Shown piece by piece: positions 15,249-24,000 of a stretch of DNA of 64,000 bases; position 1 is the first letter of the stretch, and every line of letters begins with the position of its first letter. Origin of the DNA: Rhizobium sp. 16-449-1b (GTDB taxonomy: Bacteria > Pseudomonadota > Alphaproteobacteria > Rhizobiales > Rhizobiaceae); assembly GCF_017741935.1 (NCBI RefSeq), contig NZ_JAGHMH010000005.1, forward strand, positions 1 through 64,000, given 5' to 3'. The position numbers were made by a program, and so were the translations under genes. The notes beneath the pieces were generated by a model. That model did not search any database. It was not told the origin of the DNA and saw only the letters and a program-made list of their open reading frames with translations.

Positions 15249-16463
15249 TCAGGCCACCTGAGCAAGCGGCTTGGCCCGGCGGATGAGGCTTGCGAGCATC
15301 AATACGAGGCCGAAGGCGAGTGCGGCGAGCGTGCAGCACAGGGCCATCACCATGCCGGCGCCGGCGCGGTCGAGGATGGCGGTGAAGATGATGGGCGCGG
15401 CGGCGTTGGCTATGTTTTGCGGCAGCGACAGGCGGGCGGCCTGCAGGCCGTATTCGCGCGGCGAAAACAGCGCCAGCGGCAGCAGCGCGCGGGCGACGGC
15501 CATGACGCCGGCGCCGAAGCTGTAGATCACGATGAAGCCGACGAGCAGCGATGTCGAGGGCGGGACGATGAGGATCAATCCGAAGCTCGCCACCATCAGG
15601 CCGATCCCGGCGATGGCGCTGACGATGGGGTTGCCGCGCTTGCCGAGCAGCATGTCCATGCCGCGCGCCGTTATGCCGATGACCCCACGCGCCGAGCCGA
15701 GCTGGAGTGCCAGCACCGGCGCGGCGCCGTATTGGCGCAGGACCTCCAGCAACGATGGCGCCAGGCCGAAGGTGACGAAGCTCGATAGCGTCGTTGCGGC
15801 CGCAAGCAGCAGGAAGGCCTTGCGGCGATCATCGGGCGAAAGATCGACCGGCGCCGCATGCATCTCGGCGGATCCGGCTTGCGTGGTGGCCGGACGCGGC
15901 AGGCCGAAGAGATAGAGCGGCAGGCAGATGCACAATTGCAGCGCCGCGCAGATGACGAACGTGGTCCGCCAGCCGAAGTGAGCGTCGAGCATGCTGAGGA
16001 TCGGCCAGAACAGCGTGCTGGATAGGCCGGTGAACAGCATCAGCATGGCGATCACGCGCTTGCTGTTGAGGCCCTCGCGCTCGACGACGGCGGTATAGGT
16101 CGGCGTCGTCAGGCCGAGCGCGCCGCCGATGCCGATCACGATCCAGGAGATTGTGTAGAGCACGATGCCTTGCGCAGCGGCCAGCATGAGAAGGCCGGCG
16201 GCGAAGGTGACGGATGAGGCGGCAAGCACGGGCACGGCGCCGTGGCGCTGCAAAAGCCGACCGATCGTCGGGCCGAGAAGCGCAAGCACGACCATCATCA
16301 CGGTCAGGCCGCCGAAGACGATTTCATTCGCCAGCCCAAGATCGGGCGCGATCACCCGGCCCATGACGCCGAGCATGTCGAATGTCGTGCCCCAGCCGAT
16401 GAGCTGCGTCACGGTGAGCACGGCAATCATCTGTGTCGAACGCAGAGGGAAGGCCCGGGACAT
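15249..16463 (-). CDS. MFS transporter inserted antisense between g8 and g9
   Basis: A 404-residue membrane protein with twelve hydrophobic segments and the MFS layout, including a cytoplasmic loop near the middle rich in Ala/Asp/Arg (LSPDDRRKAF). It probably exports or imports a small molecule; the substrate cannot be told, though the sequence resembles the CynX/NreB-like or monocarboxylate-like MFS groups. The ATG at 16463 (MSRAFPLRST) is chosen; the longer frame to 16559 runs into the terminator hairpin. It lies opposite to the flanking GTA genes and splits head from tail genes, so it looks like a later insertion. Confidence 0.85.
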   Translation of the reverse strand: MSRAFPLRSTQMIAVLTVTQLIGWGTTFDMLGVMGRVIAPDLGLANEIVFGGLTVMMVVLALLGPTIGRLLQRHGAVPVLAASSVTFAAGLLMLAAAQGIVLYTISWIVIGIGGALGLTTPTYTAVVEREGLNSKRVIAMLMLFTGLSSTLFWPILSMLDAHFGWRTTFVICAALQLCICLPLYLFGLPRPATTQAGSAEMHAAPVDLSPDDRRKAFLLLAAATTLSSFVTFGLAPSLLEVLRQYGAAPVLALQLGSARGVIGITARGMDMLLGKRGNPIVSAIAGIGLMVASFGLILIVPPSTSLLVGFIVIYSFGAGVMAVARALLPLALFSPREYGLQAARLSLPQNIANAAAPIIFTAILDRAGAGMVMALCCTLAALAFGLVLMLASLIRRAKPLAQVA

Positions 16464-16548
16464 GGTGTGGATTTCGGCGAAGGGAAGGGATCGAAACGGT
16501 CGTAGCACCTTCGCCACCAGGTTGAAAGTGACAAGTCGATGACATCGC

Positions 16549-16574
16549 GGGCGTCCCATTGGGGCGCCCTTTTT
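16549..16574 (+). terminator. Intrinsic terminator directly upstream of g9
   Basis: GGGCGTCCC pairs with GGGGCGCCC (nine pairs, one T-G wobble) around the 3-base loop ATT, followed by five T residues (16570-16574). It is a textbook rightward terminator. It stands 18 bases before the g9 start codon, so it would stop transcripts coming from the head genes unless they are antiterminated. Confidence 0.7.
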
Positions 16575-16592
16575 CGTGGAAGGGATGAGGCC

Positions 16593-17000
16593 ATGGTGGC
16601 GCAGAAGGGCAAGGATCTGCTGTTGAGGGTTTTCAATGGCACGGATTATGAAACGGTGGCGGGGCTGCGCTCGAAGCGGCTGGCCTTCAATGCCGAGACG
16701 GTGGATGTGACCGATGCCGAAAGCGCCGGGCGCTGGCGCGAGCTTCTGGGCGGCGCCGGCGTGCAGCGGGCCTCGGTCTCTGGCGCCGGCATCTTCAAGG
16801 ATGCGGCTTCCGACCAGCTGGTGCGCAACGCCTTCTTCAACGCCTCGATCCTCAGCTGGCAGATTGTCGTGCCGGATTTCGGCAGCGTCACCGGTCCGTT
16901 TCAGGCCAGCGCGCTCGAATATTCCGGGCAGTATAATGGCGAGGTGATGTTCGAGCTGGCGCTGGAATCGGCCGGCGCGATCACCTTCGAGGCGCTGTGA
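16593..17000 (+). CDS. GTA g9: major tail tube protein
   Basis: A 135-residue protein of the GTA/TP901-1-type major tail family. Landmarks are MVAQKGKDLLL, the strand region TVDVTDAESAGRWRELLGG and the C-terminal LEYSGQYNGEVMFELALESAG stretch. It polymerises into the tail tube. The ATG at 16593 has a GGAAGGGATGAGG ribosome region. Its TGA shares a base with the g10 ATG. A terminator hairpin ends just before its ribosome site, an unusual place for one. Confidence 0.88.
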   Translation: MVAQKGKDLLLRVFNGTDYETVAGLRSKRLAFNAETVDVTDAESAGRWRELLGGAGVQRASVSGAGIFKDAASDQLVRNAFFNASILSWQIVVPDFGSVTGPFQASALEYSGQYNGEVMFELALESAGAITFEAL

Positions 17001-17374
17001 TGGTGGGCGGGCGGCAAGGGGCCGCCATCGGGCGAAGAGCCAATCGCCGGCGCGGCGAGATCGAGGCGGAGATCGACGGCGAGCGGCGGGTTTTGTGCCT
17101 GACGCTGGGAGCCTTGGCGGAGCTTGAGACGGCGTTTTCGGTCGATAGCCTGAATGGGCTGGCCGAGCGTTTCGCGGGCGGCAGGCTGAAGGCGGCCGAT
17201 ATGATCCGCATCATCGGCGCCGGCCTGCGCGGCGGCGGCAATCTCTATTCCGACGAGGATGTGGCCGAGGCCGATATCGAGGGCGGCATCGGCGGCTATG
17301 CCGCGATCGTCGGCGATTTGCTGATGGCGACGTTTTCGGGGGATGGCGCGGACGCCTCCGCGCGCCCCCTCTAG
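17000..17374 (+). CDS. GTA g10: tail assembly (chaperone-like) protein
   Basis: A 124-residue protein matching the 'gene transfer agent family protein' group at position g10. Visible parts are an Arg-rich start, then EIDGERRVLCLTLGALAELETAF, where the Leu-Gly-Ala-Leu-Ala-Glu-Leu-Glu motif is typical, and a Gly-rich segment IGAGLRGGGN. Its role is thought to be tail assembly rather than structure. GTG at 16997 could extend it by one codon. It lies between g9 and g10.1 with only 11 bases before the latter. Confidence 0.8.
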   Translation: MVGGRQGAAIGRRANRRRGEIEAEIDGERRVLCLTLGALAELETAFSVDSLNGLAERFAGGRLKAADMIRIIGAGLRGGGNLYSDEDVAEADIEGGIGGYAAIVGDLLMATFSGDGADASARPL

Positions 17375-17385
17375 CCGCAGCGGGC

Positions 17386-17631
17386 ATGAAGACGACGGAC
17401 AATGCGGAGCCTACACCTTTCCCCTGGGCGCGTGTCCTGCATGTCGGCCTCTGCCTGCTGCGGCTTCCCCCGCAATCCTTCTGGGCGATGACGCCGGTGG
17501 AGTTTCACGCCGCTGTCGGCGGGCTCTCGCCGCCACGACCCGCCGTCTCCCGCGCCGATCTCGATGGGCTGATGGCCCGCTTTCCGGACAGCCGGGCAAC
17601 ATCCGAAACAAGGAACGACCATGACCGATGA
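17386..17631 (+). CDS. GTA g10.1: tail assembly chaperone (rcc01693-like)
   Basis: An 81-residue protein of the TIGR02216-type family found between g10 and g11 in GTAs. The family core PFPWARVLHVGLCLLRLPPQSFWAMTP (landmark, residues about 11-37) followed by EFHAAVGGL is present. It probably keeps the tape measure protein soluble during tail assembly, as do the G/GT proteins of lambdoid phages; this is inference from position. It overlaps g11 by eleven bases, indicating coupled translation. Confidence 0.78.
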   Translation: MKTTDNAEPTPFPWARVLHVGLCLLRLPPQSFWAMTPVEFHAAVGGLSPPRPAVSRADLDGLMARFPDSRATSETRNDHDR

Positions 17632-18166
17632 TCAGACGGACCTCTCCGCCATGACGGACGAAGCGGCGACGCTGCGGCGCGCGCTCGACGATCTGGAGGG
17701 CCGCTCGCGCTCCTTCGGCTCGGCGCTGTCAGGCGCTCTCCGAAGTGCCGTGTCAGGCGGCAAGGGGCTGGACGATGTGCTGCGCGGGCTGGCCAATCGG
17801 ATGACGGATATCGCGCTGCAGGCGGGATTGAAGCCGCTGGAGACGATGCTCTCGGGCGCCGCCTCGAGCCTATTCGGTGGTGCCGGCAAGCTGCTGCCCT
17901 TCGCCGATGGCGGTGTGGTCTCGCAGCCCACCTATTTCCCTCTCGGCGGCGACATGGGGTTGATGGGCGAGGCGGGCAGCGAGGCGATCCTGCCCCTGCG
18001 GCGCGGCGCCGACGGTTCGCTCGGCGTCGCCGCTGCAGGGGCGGGCTCGCAGCCGCAGATCGTCTTCAACGTCACCGCGACGGATGCCGAGAGCTTCCGA
18101 AAGAGCGAGGCGCAGATTTCCTCGATGCTGGCGCGCACCGCGATGCGCGGCCAGCGCAACCTGTGA
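17621..18166 (+). CDS. GTA g11: short tail tape measure protein
   Basis: A 181-residue protein with the family C-terminal signature GGVVSQPTYFPLGGDMGLMGEAGSEAILPL (landmark, near residues 102-131), the same motif seen at the end of phage tape measure proteins. The N-terminal half is helical (RRALDDLEGRSRSFGSAL). The short length fits the short tail of GTA particles. It sets tail length and may help DNA ejection. It sits in the coupled series g10.1-g11-g12. Confidence 0.85.
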   Translation: MTDDQTDLSAMTDEAATLRRALDDLEGRSRSFGSALSGALRSAVSGGKGLDDVLRGLANRMTDIALQAGLKPLETMLSGAASSLFGGAGKLLPFADGGVVSQPTYFPLGGDMGLMGEAGSEAILPLRRGADGSLGVAAAGAGSQPQIVFNVTATDAESFRKSEAQISSMLARTAMRGQRNL

Positions 18167-18173
18167 GGTGATG

Positions 18174-18812
18174 ATGTCAGGTTTCCACGAGGTGCGTTTT
18201 CCGTTGCGCCTGTCGCTGTCGACGAGCGGCGGACCGGTCCGGCGCACCGATATCGTCAATCTCTCCAATGGCCGCGAAAGCCGCAACAGCCGCTGGCGCG
18301 ATGCGCGCCGTAGCTATGATGCAGGCTCCGGCCTGCGCTCGGTGGCGGATCTCTACGAGGTCTTGGAGTTCTTCGAGGCCCGTAGCGGCGAGCTCTATGG
18401 CTTCCGCTTCCGCGATCCCATCGATTGCACCTCGACACGGCCCGGCGCTGAGATCGGACCGGGCGACCAGCCGATCGGGACTGGCGATGGCGCGACCGTC
18501 GCGTTCCCGCTCGCCAAGACCTATGGCGATGCCGACGCCAGCAGCGCGCGGCGGATCGCCAAGCCCGTCGAGGGCTCGGTGGTCGTCGCGGTGGATGGCG
18601 TGCCGCAGCCGTCGTCCGCCTTCGTGTGCGACCACGCGACCGGCATCGTCACCTTCGCGGCCGATGCCGTTCCGCAAGGGGGCGCGTCGGTGACGGCGGG
18701 GTTCCTGTTCGACGTGCCGGTGCGCTTTGCGACCGGGCGCATCGACGTCAGCCTCTCGGCCTTCAATGCCGGGCGCATTCCCACCATTCCGCTGATGGAG
18801 ATCATGCCATGA
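18174..18812 (+). CDS. GTA g12: distal tail protein (DUF2460/TIGR02217)
   Basis: A 212-residue protein that begins MSGFHEVRFPLRLS and contains SRWRDARRSYDAG and FFEARSGELYGFRFRDPID, the defining stretches of DUF2460. In the Rhodobacter GTA structure this position is the distal tail protein ring that joins tube and baseplate. ATG at 18174 is preferred over 18171 as GAGG is then five bases upstream. Its TGA overlaps the next ATG (ATGA). Confidence 0.88.
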   Translation: MSGFHEVRFPLRLSLSTSGGPVRRTDIVNLSNGRESRNSRWRDARRSYDAGSGLRSVADLYEVLEFFEARSGELYGFRFRDPIDCTSTRPGAEIGPGDQPIGTGDGATVAFPLAKTYGDADASSARRIAKPVEGSVVVAVDGVPQPSSAFVCDHATGIVTFAADAVPQGGASVTAGFLFDVPVRFATGRIDVSLSAFNAGRIPTIPLMEIMP

Positions 18813-19699
18813 GGCATATTCCGGACGCGCTCGCCGCGCATCTCTTGGGCGACGCCACGACGCTCTGCCATGCCTGGCGGGTAACGCGCCGCGATGGCGT
18901 CGTGCTTGGGTTTACCGAACACGATCACGACCTGACGTTCGCGGGCACCACCTTCCTGGCGGCGAGCGGCTTTTCCGCCAGTGCGGCGGAAGAGGAGGCG
19001 GGCTTGCCGGCCGCCACCAGCGATGTCGCCGGGGGCTTCTCCAGCGAGGCAATCACCGAGGAGGATCTCAAGCGCGGCCGCTATGACGGTGCCCGCGTCG
19101 AGGTCCATCTCGTCAACTGGGCGGACCCCGGCCAGCACATGCTCCTGAAGGTGCAGGAGATCGGCGACGTCACGCGCGATGCCGGCCAGTTTCAGGCGGA
19201 ACTCCGCAGCTTCGCCAGCCGCCTCGGCGAGCCGCAAGGCCGCGTCTATGGCCGGCGCTGCGACGCAACGCTCGGCGATCAAAGATGCGGCGTCGATCTC
19301 TCGGCACCCGCGATGCGCGCCGAAGGCGTGGTGGTCTCGGTGGCGGATGCCAGCCGGCTTGTGCTCTCGGGTATCAGTGCCGTGGCAGACGGCTTCTTCC
19401 GTTTCGGCGTGCTCGGTTTTCTCGATGGCGACAATCAAGGCCAGCGGCTGGAGATCGAGACGCATGCAGTGAAGGACGGTTCGCTGGAGGTGACCCTCTG
19501 GCTGCCGCTCGACGCCACGCCAAATGCGGGCGACCGCGTCGTGCTCACGGCGGGCTGCGACAAGGCCTTTTCCACCTGCCGAACGAAGTTCGCCAACCAC
19601 CTGAATTTTCGCGGCTTCCCGCACATCCCCGGCACCGATTTCGCCTACACCTATGCCGATGGCGAGACCCTTCATGACGGGAGCGCGCTGTTCAAATGA
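18809..19699 (+). CDS. GTA g13: baseplate hub protein (DUF2163)
   Basis: A 296-residue DUF2163 protein. The opening HLLGDATTLCHAWRVTRRDG, the GFTEHDHDL motif and the cysteine-containing C-terminal region CDKAFSTCRTKFANHLNFRGFPHIPG (landmark, near residues 250-275) are typical. Four conserved cysteines in the C-terminal half may hold an iron-sulfur cluster or metal, as proposed for related tail hub proteins. It is coupled to g12 and g14 by four-base overlaps. Confidence 0.88.
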   Translation: MRHIPDALAAHLLGDATTLCHAWRVTRRDGVVLGFTEHDHDLTFAGTTFLAASGFSASAAEEEAGLPAATSDVAGGFSSEAITEEDLKRGRYDGARVEVHLVNWADPGQHMLLKVQEIGDVTRDAGQFQAELRSFASRLGEPQGRVYGRRCDATLGDQRCGVDLSAPAMRAEGVVVSVADASRLVLSGISAVADGFFRFGVLGFLDGDNQGQRLEIETHAVKDGSLEVTLWLPLDATPNAGDRVVLTAGCDKAFSTCRTKFANHLNFRGFPHIPGTDFAYTYADGETLHDGSALFK

Positions 19700-20130
19700 C
19701 CGACATTGCAACGGAAGTGCTGCGGCTGGCCGAAGGCTGGGTCGGCACGCCCTACAGGCATCAGGCCTCGCTCAAGGGCGTCGGCTGCGATTGTCTCGGG
19801 TTGATCCGGGGCATCTGGCGCGAACTTTACGGGCAGGAGCCGGAGCGCCCGCCACCCTATGCGCCGGATTGGGCCGAGCGCGGCGGCGGGGATCGGCTGA
19901 TGGAGGCCGCACTCCGGCATTTCGGCCCGCCGCTGTCGCTTGTCGAGGCGAGGCCCGGCGATGTGCTCCTGTTTCGCTGGCGCCCGCAGCTTGCCGCCAA
20001 GCATGCCGGTATCCTCTCGGGCGAGCGGCTGTTCATTCATGCCTATGAGCAGGCGGCGGTGGTGACCTCACCGCTGGTGCCGAGCTGGCGCCGGCGCATA
20101 TCGGGCGTCTTTCGTTTTCCGGAGAGATAG
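19696..20130 (+). CDS. GTA g14: NlpC/P60-type peptidase
   Basis: A 144-residue cysteine peptidase placed on the baseplate, where it should cut cell-wall peptide stems during DNA entry. The catalytic Cys33 is in DCLGLIRGIWREL, and the His is in AAKHAGILSG near residue 101, followed by a further polar residue in the strand FIHAYEQAAV. GTP-Y at 18-20 is the usual N-terminal landmark. It is coupled with g13, and g15 begins on the base after its stop. Confidence 0.9.
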   Translation: MTDIATEVLRLAEGWVGTPYRHQASLKGVGCDCLGLIRGIWRELYGQEPERPPPYAPDWAERGGGDRLMEAALRHFGPPLSLVEARPGDVLLFRWRPQLAAKHAGILSGERLFIHAYEQAAVVTSPLVPSWRRRISGVFRFPER

Positions 20131-23100
20131 ATGGCAACGCTCCTCTTCCAGGCCGCCGGCGCGGCAATCGGCAGCGTCTTCGGCCCTGTCGGCGCGATCA
20201 TCGGCCGTGCGGCGGGCGCGCTTGCCGGAAGCGTCGTCGATCACGCGCTGATCAACGGCCGCTCCACCGTGCGCGGCGCCCATCTGTCGAGCGCCCGCAT
20301 TCCCGGCGCCGACGAGGGCACGGCGATCAACCGCGTCTATGGCAGCGTCCGCGTCGGCGGCACGCTGATCTGGGCGACGCGCTTCGAGGAGGAGGTGACG
20401 ACGGAGCGGCAGGGCGGCAAGGCCACCGGCGGCACCCGCGTCGAGAGCTTCCGCTACTTCGCCAATCTCGCGGTCGGTCTGGCGGAAGGGCCGATCGGGC
20501 ATGTCAGGCGCGTCTGGGCCGATGGCAAGGAACTGGATCTGACGAGGATCGAGATGCGCGTCTATCGCGGCGATGACACCCAGCTGCCCGATCCGCTGAT
20601 CGAGGCCAAGCAGGGGGTGGGCAATGCGCCCGCTTATCGCGGGCTTGCCTATGTCGTCTTCGAGCGCCTGCCGCTCGATGCCTATGGAAACCGCATTCCG
20701 CTGCTGCAGTTCGAAGTGGTGAGACCGGTCGGCGAGCTGGAAAATGAGATAAAAGCCGTCTGCATCATCCCCGGCGCGACCGAGCATGGCTACCAGCTGG
20801 CGCAGGTCTCGGAGAGTATTGGCGCCGGCAGCGCCCGCATTCTCAACCGTAACAGCCTGCGCGGCACGAGCGATTGGGATATCTCGATCGACGAGCTGAT
20901 GGCGCTCTGCCCCAATCTTGAGCGCGTGGCGCTTGTGGTCTCGTGGTTCGGCACTGATCTGCGCGCCGGCCAATGCCGTGTGGTGCCCGGCGTCGAGGTG
21001 GCGAGCCGCGCGGAGGAACGCACGCCGTGGTCCGTCTCCGGCATCGCGCGCGGCGCGGCCCACCTCGTCAGCCGCAGCAATGGCGGCCCGGCCTATGGCG
21101 GAACGCCCGACGATGCCAGCGTGCTGTCGGCGATCACCGATCTCAGGAGCCGTGGCCTGAGGGTCTATCTCTATCCCTTTGTGATGATGGATATTCCCGC
21201 CGACAACGCGCTTGCCGATCCCTATGGCGGCGTGCATCAGGCGTCCTATCCCTGGCGCGGCCGCATCACCTGCGATCCGGCGCCGGGGCGGCCAGGCAGC
21301 GCCGACCGTACGGTGGCCGCGCGCGGGCAGATGCAGGCCTTCGCGGGCAATGCGCAGGCGGGCGACTTCACGATTTCGGGCGGCCATGTGGCCTATCTCG
21401 GCGGCGAGGAGAGCTACCGGCGTTTCATCCTGCACTATGCGCAGCTGGCGCGTCTTGCGGGCGGGGTCGATGGCTTCTTGATCGGCTCCGAGCTGTGCGG
21501 CCTGACGCAGCTGCGCGATGGCGGCGATGCCTTTCCTTTCGTCGAGGCGCTGGTGCGGCTGGCGGGCGATGTCAGGGCGCTACTGCCGGCCGCCAAGATC
21601 ACCTATGGCGCCGATTGGAGCGAATACTTCGGCTATCACCCGGCTGATGGCAGCGGCGACGTCTATTTCCATCTCGACCCGCTCTGGGCCTCGCCCGATA
21701 TCGATGCAGTGGGGATCGACAACTACATGCCGCTCGCCGACTGGCGCGACGAGGATCTCGCCAGCGCCAACCCCGATGGCTTCCGGCTTGCCGATGATCG
21801 AAATGCGCTGACGGCGGCGATCACTAGCGGCGAGGGCTTCGACTGGTACTACGCGGACGAGGATGCCCGCAAAGCCCGGCAGCGCAGCCCGATTACCGAT
21901 GGTCTGGCCGGCAAACCCTGGGTCTTCCGCTACAAGGATATCGCCGCGTGGTGGGCCAATCCGCACTACGAACGCATCGGTGGCGCCGAGCGCGCGGAGC
22001 CGACGGCGTGGATCCCGTCGGGCAAGCCGGTCTGGTTCACCGAACTCGGCTGCGGCGCCGTCGACAAGGGCGCCAACCAGCCGAATGTCTTTGCCGATCC
22101 GAAGTCGGTGGAAAGCGGAGCGCCGTATTTCTCGACCGGCATGCGCTCGGACAGCATGCAGCGCCGCTTTCTCGAGGCCCACCATCTCTGGTGGGCCGGC
22201 GATGACGCGCCCGCCGGCATGGTCGATCCCTCGCATCTCTTCGTCTGGTGCTGGGATGCGCGGCCGTTCCCGGCCTTTCCGCTGGCAACGGATATCTGGT
22301 CCGATGGCGGCAATTGGCGCACTGGGCACTGGCTGAATGGTCGGCTCGGCGCCGGCACCCTGGCCGATATAATGGCGGCGGTGCTGCGCGATCATGGCTT
22401 TGTTGACTTCGACGTCTCCGAGGTGAGCGGCGACCTGATCGGTTACGTCAAGGGCGAACTCGGTTCGGCTCGTGACTTGATAGAGCCGCTGCTGCAGGCG
22501 TTCCAGATCGATGCCTTCGAGGATGCCGGCCTGCTGCGCCTCCGCTCGCGCACGCGCGCCAGCTTGCCGGAAATGCGGATCGAGACGCTCGTTGACAGCG
22601 AGAACGAACCGCTGTGGCAGGAGACCCGCGGCCACGACAGCGATTTCGCCGCCGAGGCGGTGATGACCTTCTACAATCCCGATCTCGACTACGAGCAGGC
22701 AAGCGCTCGCTCGCACCGCGCCGGGCACGCGACGAGCCGGCTGATCAAGCAGGATCTGCCCGCCGTTCTTGCCGAGGAAACGGCGCTCGATGCGGCCGAG
22801 GCGCTGCTGCGCGACAATCGCATTGCCCGTCGCTCGCTGCGCTTCTCGCTGGCACCGGGCCGGCTCGATGTGCAGCCGGGCGATGTCGTCGCGCTCAGCG
22901 ACGGTCCCGATGGCCGCTTCCTGGTCTCGCGCATCGAGGATGGCGATGCCCGCCGCATCGAGGCGCGGGCGTTTGCGCCGTCCGCTGGCGGCGCGCCGCC
23001 TGCCGTGACCGACGGCCGAAATGGCGGCGGCACCGCCTCGAACCTGTTCAAGCCGCTGGTCCATCTCATGGATCTGCCGCGCTTCGACGGCGAGGCGGCG

Positions 23101-23976
23101 GCGAGCTTCGCTCGCGGCGCGGTCTTCGCCAAGCCGTGGCGCACCGTCGGCCTGTCGTCATCGGCGACGACGGAGGGATATCGGGGCAGGGTGGTGCTCG
23201 ACCGTCCGGCAACGATGGGAACGCTTGTGTCCGCATTGGCACCCGGCGTCACCGGCCGCTTCGACTGGTCCCAGGCGCTGATCGTCGATCTCGCTTACGG
23301 CGAGCTGTCCTCGGCGGCCGAGATATCGGTGCTGAACGGCGCCAATCGGCTGGCGGTGCGCTCAGTGAGTGGGGTCTGGGAGGTCCTGTCCTTCCTGGAG
23401 GCCGACGAGATCACGGCCGGCCGATGGCGGCTCGGCGGGTTGCTGCGCGGGCTTGCCGGCACCGAGGATGCGATGGTCTCGGGCAGTCCCGAGGGTACGG
23501 CGGTCGTACTGCTCGACGAGGCGGTCAAGCCGCTCGGCCTGCGTAGCGACGAGGCCGGCCTGTCGCTCAACTGGATCGCCGAGGCGGCCGGTTCGCTTGC
23601 GATGGCGGGGCCGTTCGTGTTCGCGGGCGGCCTAAGGGCCGAGACGCCGCTCGCTCCGGTGCATCTGCGCTGCCGGCGCACGGATGCCGGCGATGCCGTG
23701 ATCGCCTGGACCCGGCGCGGACGCGACAATGCCGACAGCTGGACCGGCGCCGACATCCCGCTCGACGAACCCTTTGAACGCTACCGGGTCGAGATACTCG
23801 ACGGCGCCGACATCGTGGCCCGGGCCGTTGAGGTCGAAACGCCGGAATGGACCTATCCGCTCGCCGACGAAGTGCTCGATTTCGGCGGGCGGCAGACGAG
23901 CCTTGCGGTGACGATCCGCCAACTTGGCGAGCGCGTCCCGCTGGGATTGCCCGCGCGGGCGATCTTTCAGACGTGA
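20131..23976 (+). CDS. GTA g15: megatron / host-specificity baseplate protein
   Basis: The largest protein, 1281 residues, forming the baseplate tip that contacts the recipient cell. A Gly/Ala-rich hydrophobic N-terminus (about 1-40) is followed by INRVYGSVRVGGTLIWATRF. The middle carries the GTA TIM-barrel-like domain with IGSELCGLTQLRDG and GIDNYMPLADWRDEDL and a glycosidase-like WFTELGCGAVDKG near residue 635. A phage-tail domain with YNPDLDYEQASARSHR and C-terminal beta-rich domains end it. Order and length fit other rhizobial GTA g15 proteins, with no sign of truncation. Confidence 0.92.
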   Translation: MATLLFQAAGAAIGSVFGPVGAIIGRAAGALAGSVVDHALINGRSTVRGAHLSSARIPGADEGTAINRVYGSVRVGGTLIWATRFEEEVTTERQGGKATGGTRVESFRYFANLAVGLAEGPIGHVRRVWADGKELDLTRIEMRVYRGDDTQLPDPLIEAKQGVGNAPAYRGLAYVVFERLPLDAYGNRIPLLQFEVVRPVGELENEIKAVCIIPGATEHGYQLAQVSESIGAGSARILNRNSLRGTSDWDISIDELMALCPNLERVALVVSWFGTDLRAGQCRVVPGVEVASRAEERTPWSVSGIARGAAHLVSRSNGGPAYGGTPDDASVLSAITDLRSRGLRVYLYPFVMMDIPADNALADPYGGVHQASYPWRGRITCDPAPGRPGSADRTVAARGQMQAFAGNAQAGDFTISGGHVAYLGGEESYRRFILHYAQLARLAGGVDGFLIGSELCGLTQLRDGGDAFPFVEALVRLAGDVRALLPAAKITYGADWSEYFGYHPADGSGDVYFHLDPLWASPDIDAVGIDNYMPLADWRDEDLASANPDGFRLADDRNALTAAITSGEGFDWYYADEDARKARQRSPITDGLAGKPWVFRYKDIAAWWANPHYERIGGAERAEPTAWIPSGKPVWFTELGCGAVDKGANQPNVFADPKSVESGAPYFSTGMRSDSMQRRFLEAHHLWWAGDDAPAGMVDPSHLFVWCWDARPFPAFPLATDIWSDGGNWRTGHWLNGRLGAGTLADIMAAVLRDHGFVDFDVSEVSGDLIGYVKGELGSARDLIEPLLQAFQIDAFEDAGLLRLRSRTRASLPEMRIETLVDSENEPLWQETRGHDSDFAAEAVMTFYNPDLDYEQASARSHRAGHATSRLIKQDLPAVLAEETALDAAEALLRDNRIARRSLRFSLAPGRLDVQPGDVVALSDGPDGRFLVSRIEDGDARRIEARAFAPSAGGAPPAVTDGRNGGGTASNLFKPLVHLMDLPRFDGEAAASFARGAVFAKPWRTVGLSSSATTEGYRGRVVLDRPATMGTLVSALAPGVTGRFDWSQALIVDLAYGELSSAAEISVLNGANRLAVRSVSGVWEVLSFLEADEITAGRWRLGGLLRGLAGTEDAMVSGSPEGTAVVLLDEAVKPLGLRSDEAGLSLNWIAEAAGSLAMAGPFVFAGGLRAETPLAPVHLRCRRTDAGDAVIAWTRRGRDNADSWTGADIPLDEPFERYRVEILDGADIVARAVEVETPEWTYPLADEVLDFGGRQTSLAVTIRQLGERVPLGLPARAIFQT

Positions 23977-24000
23977 CATTTCAACCGAAGGAGAAGGACG

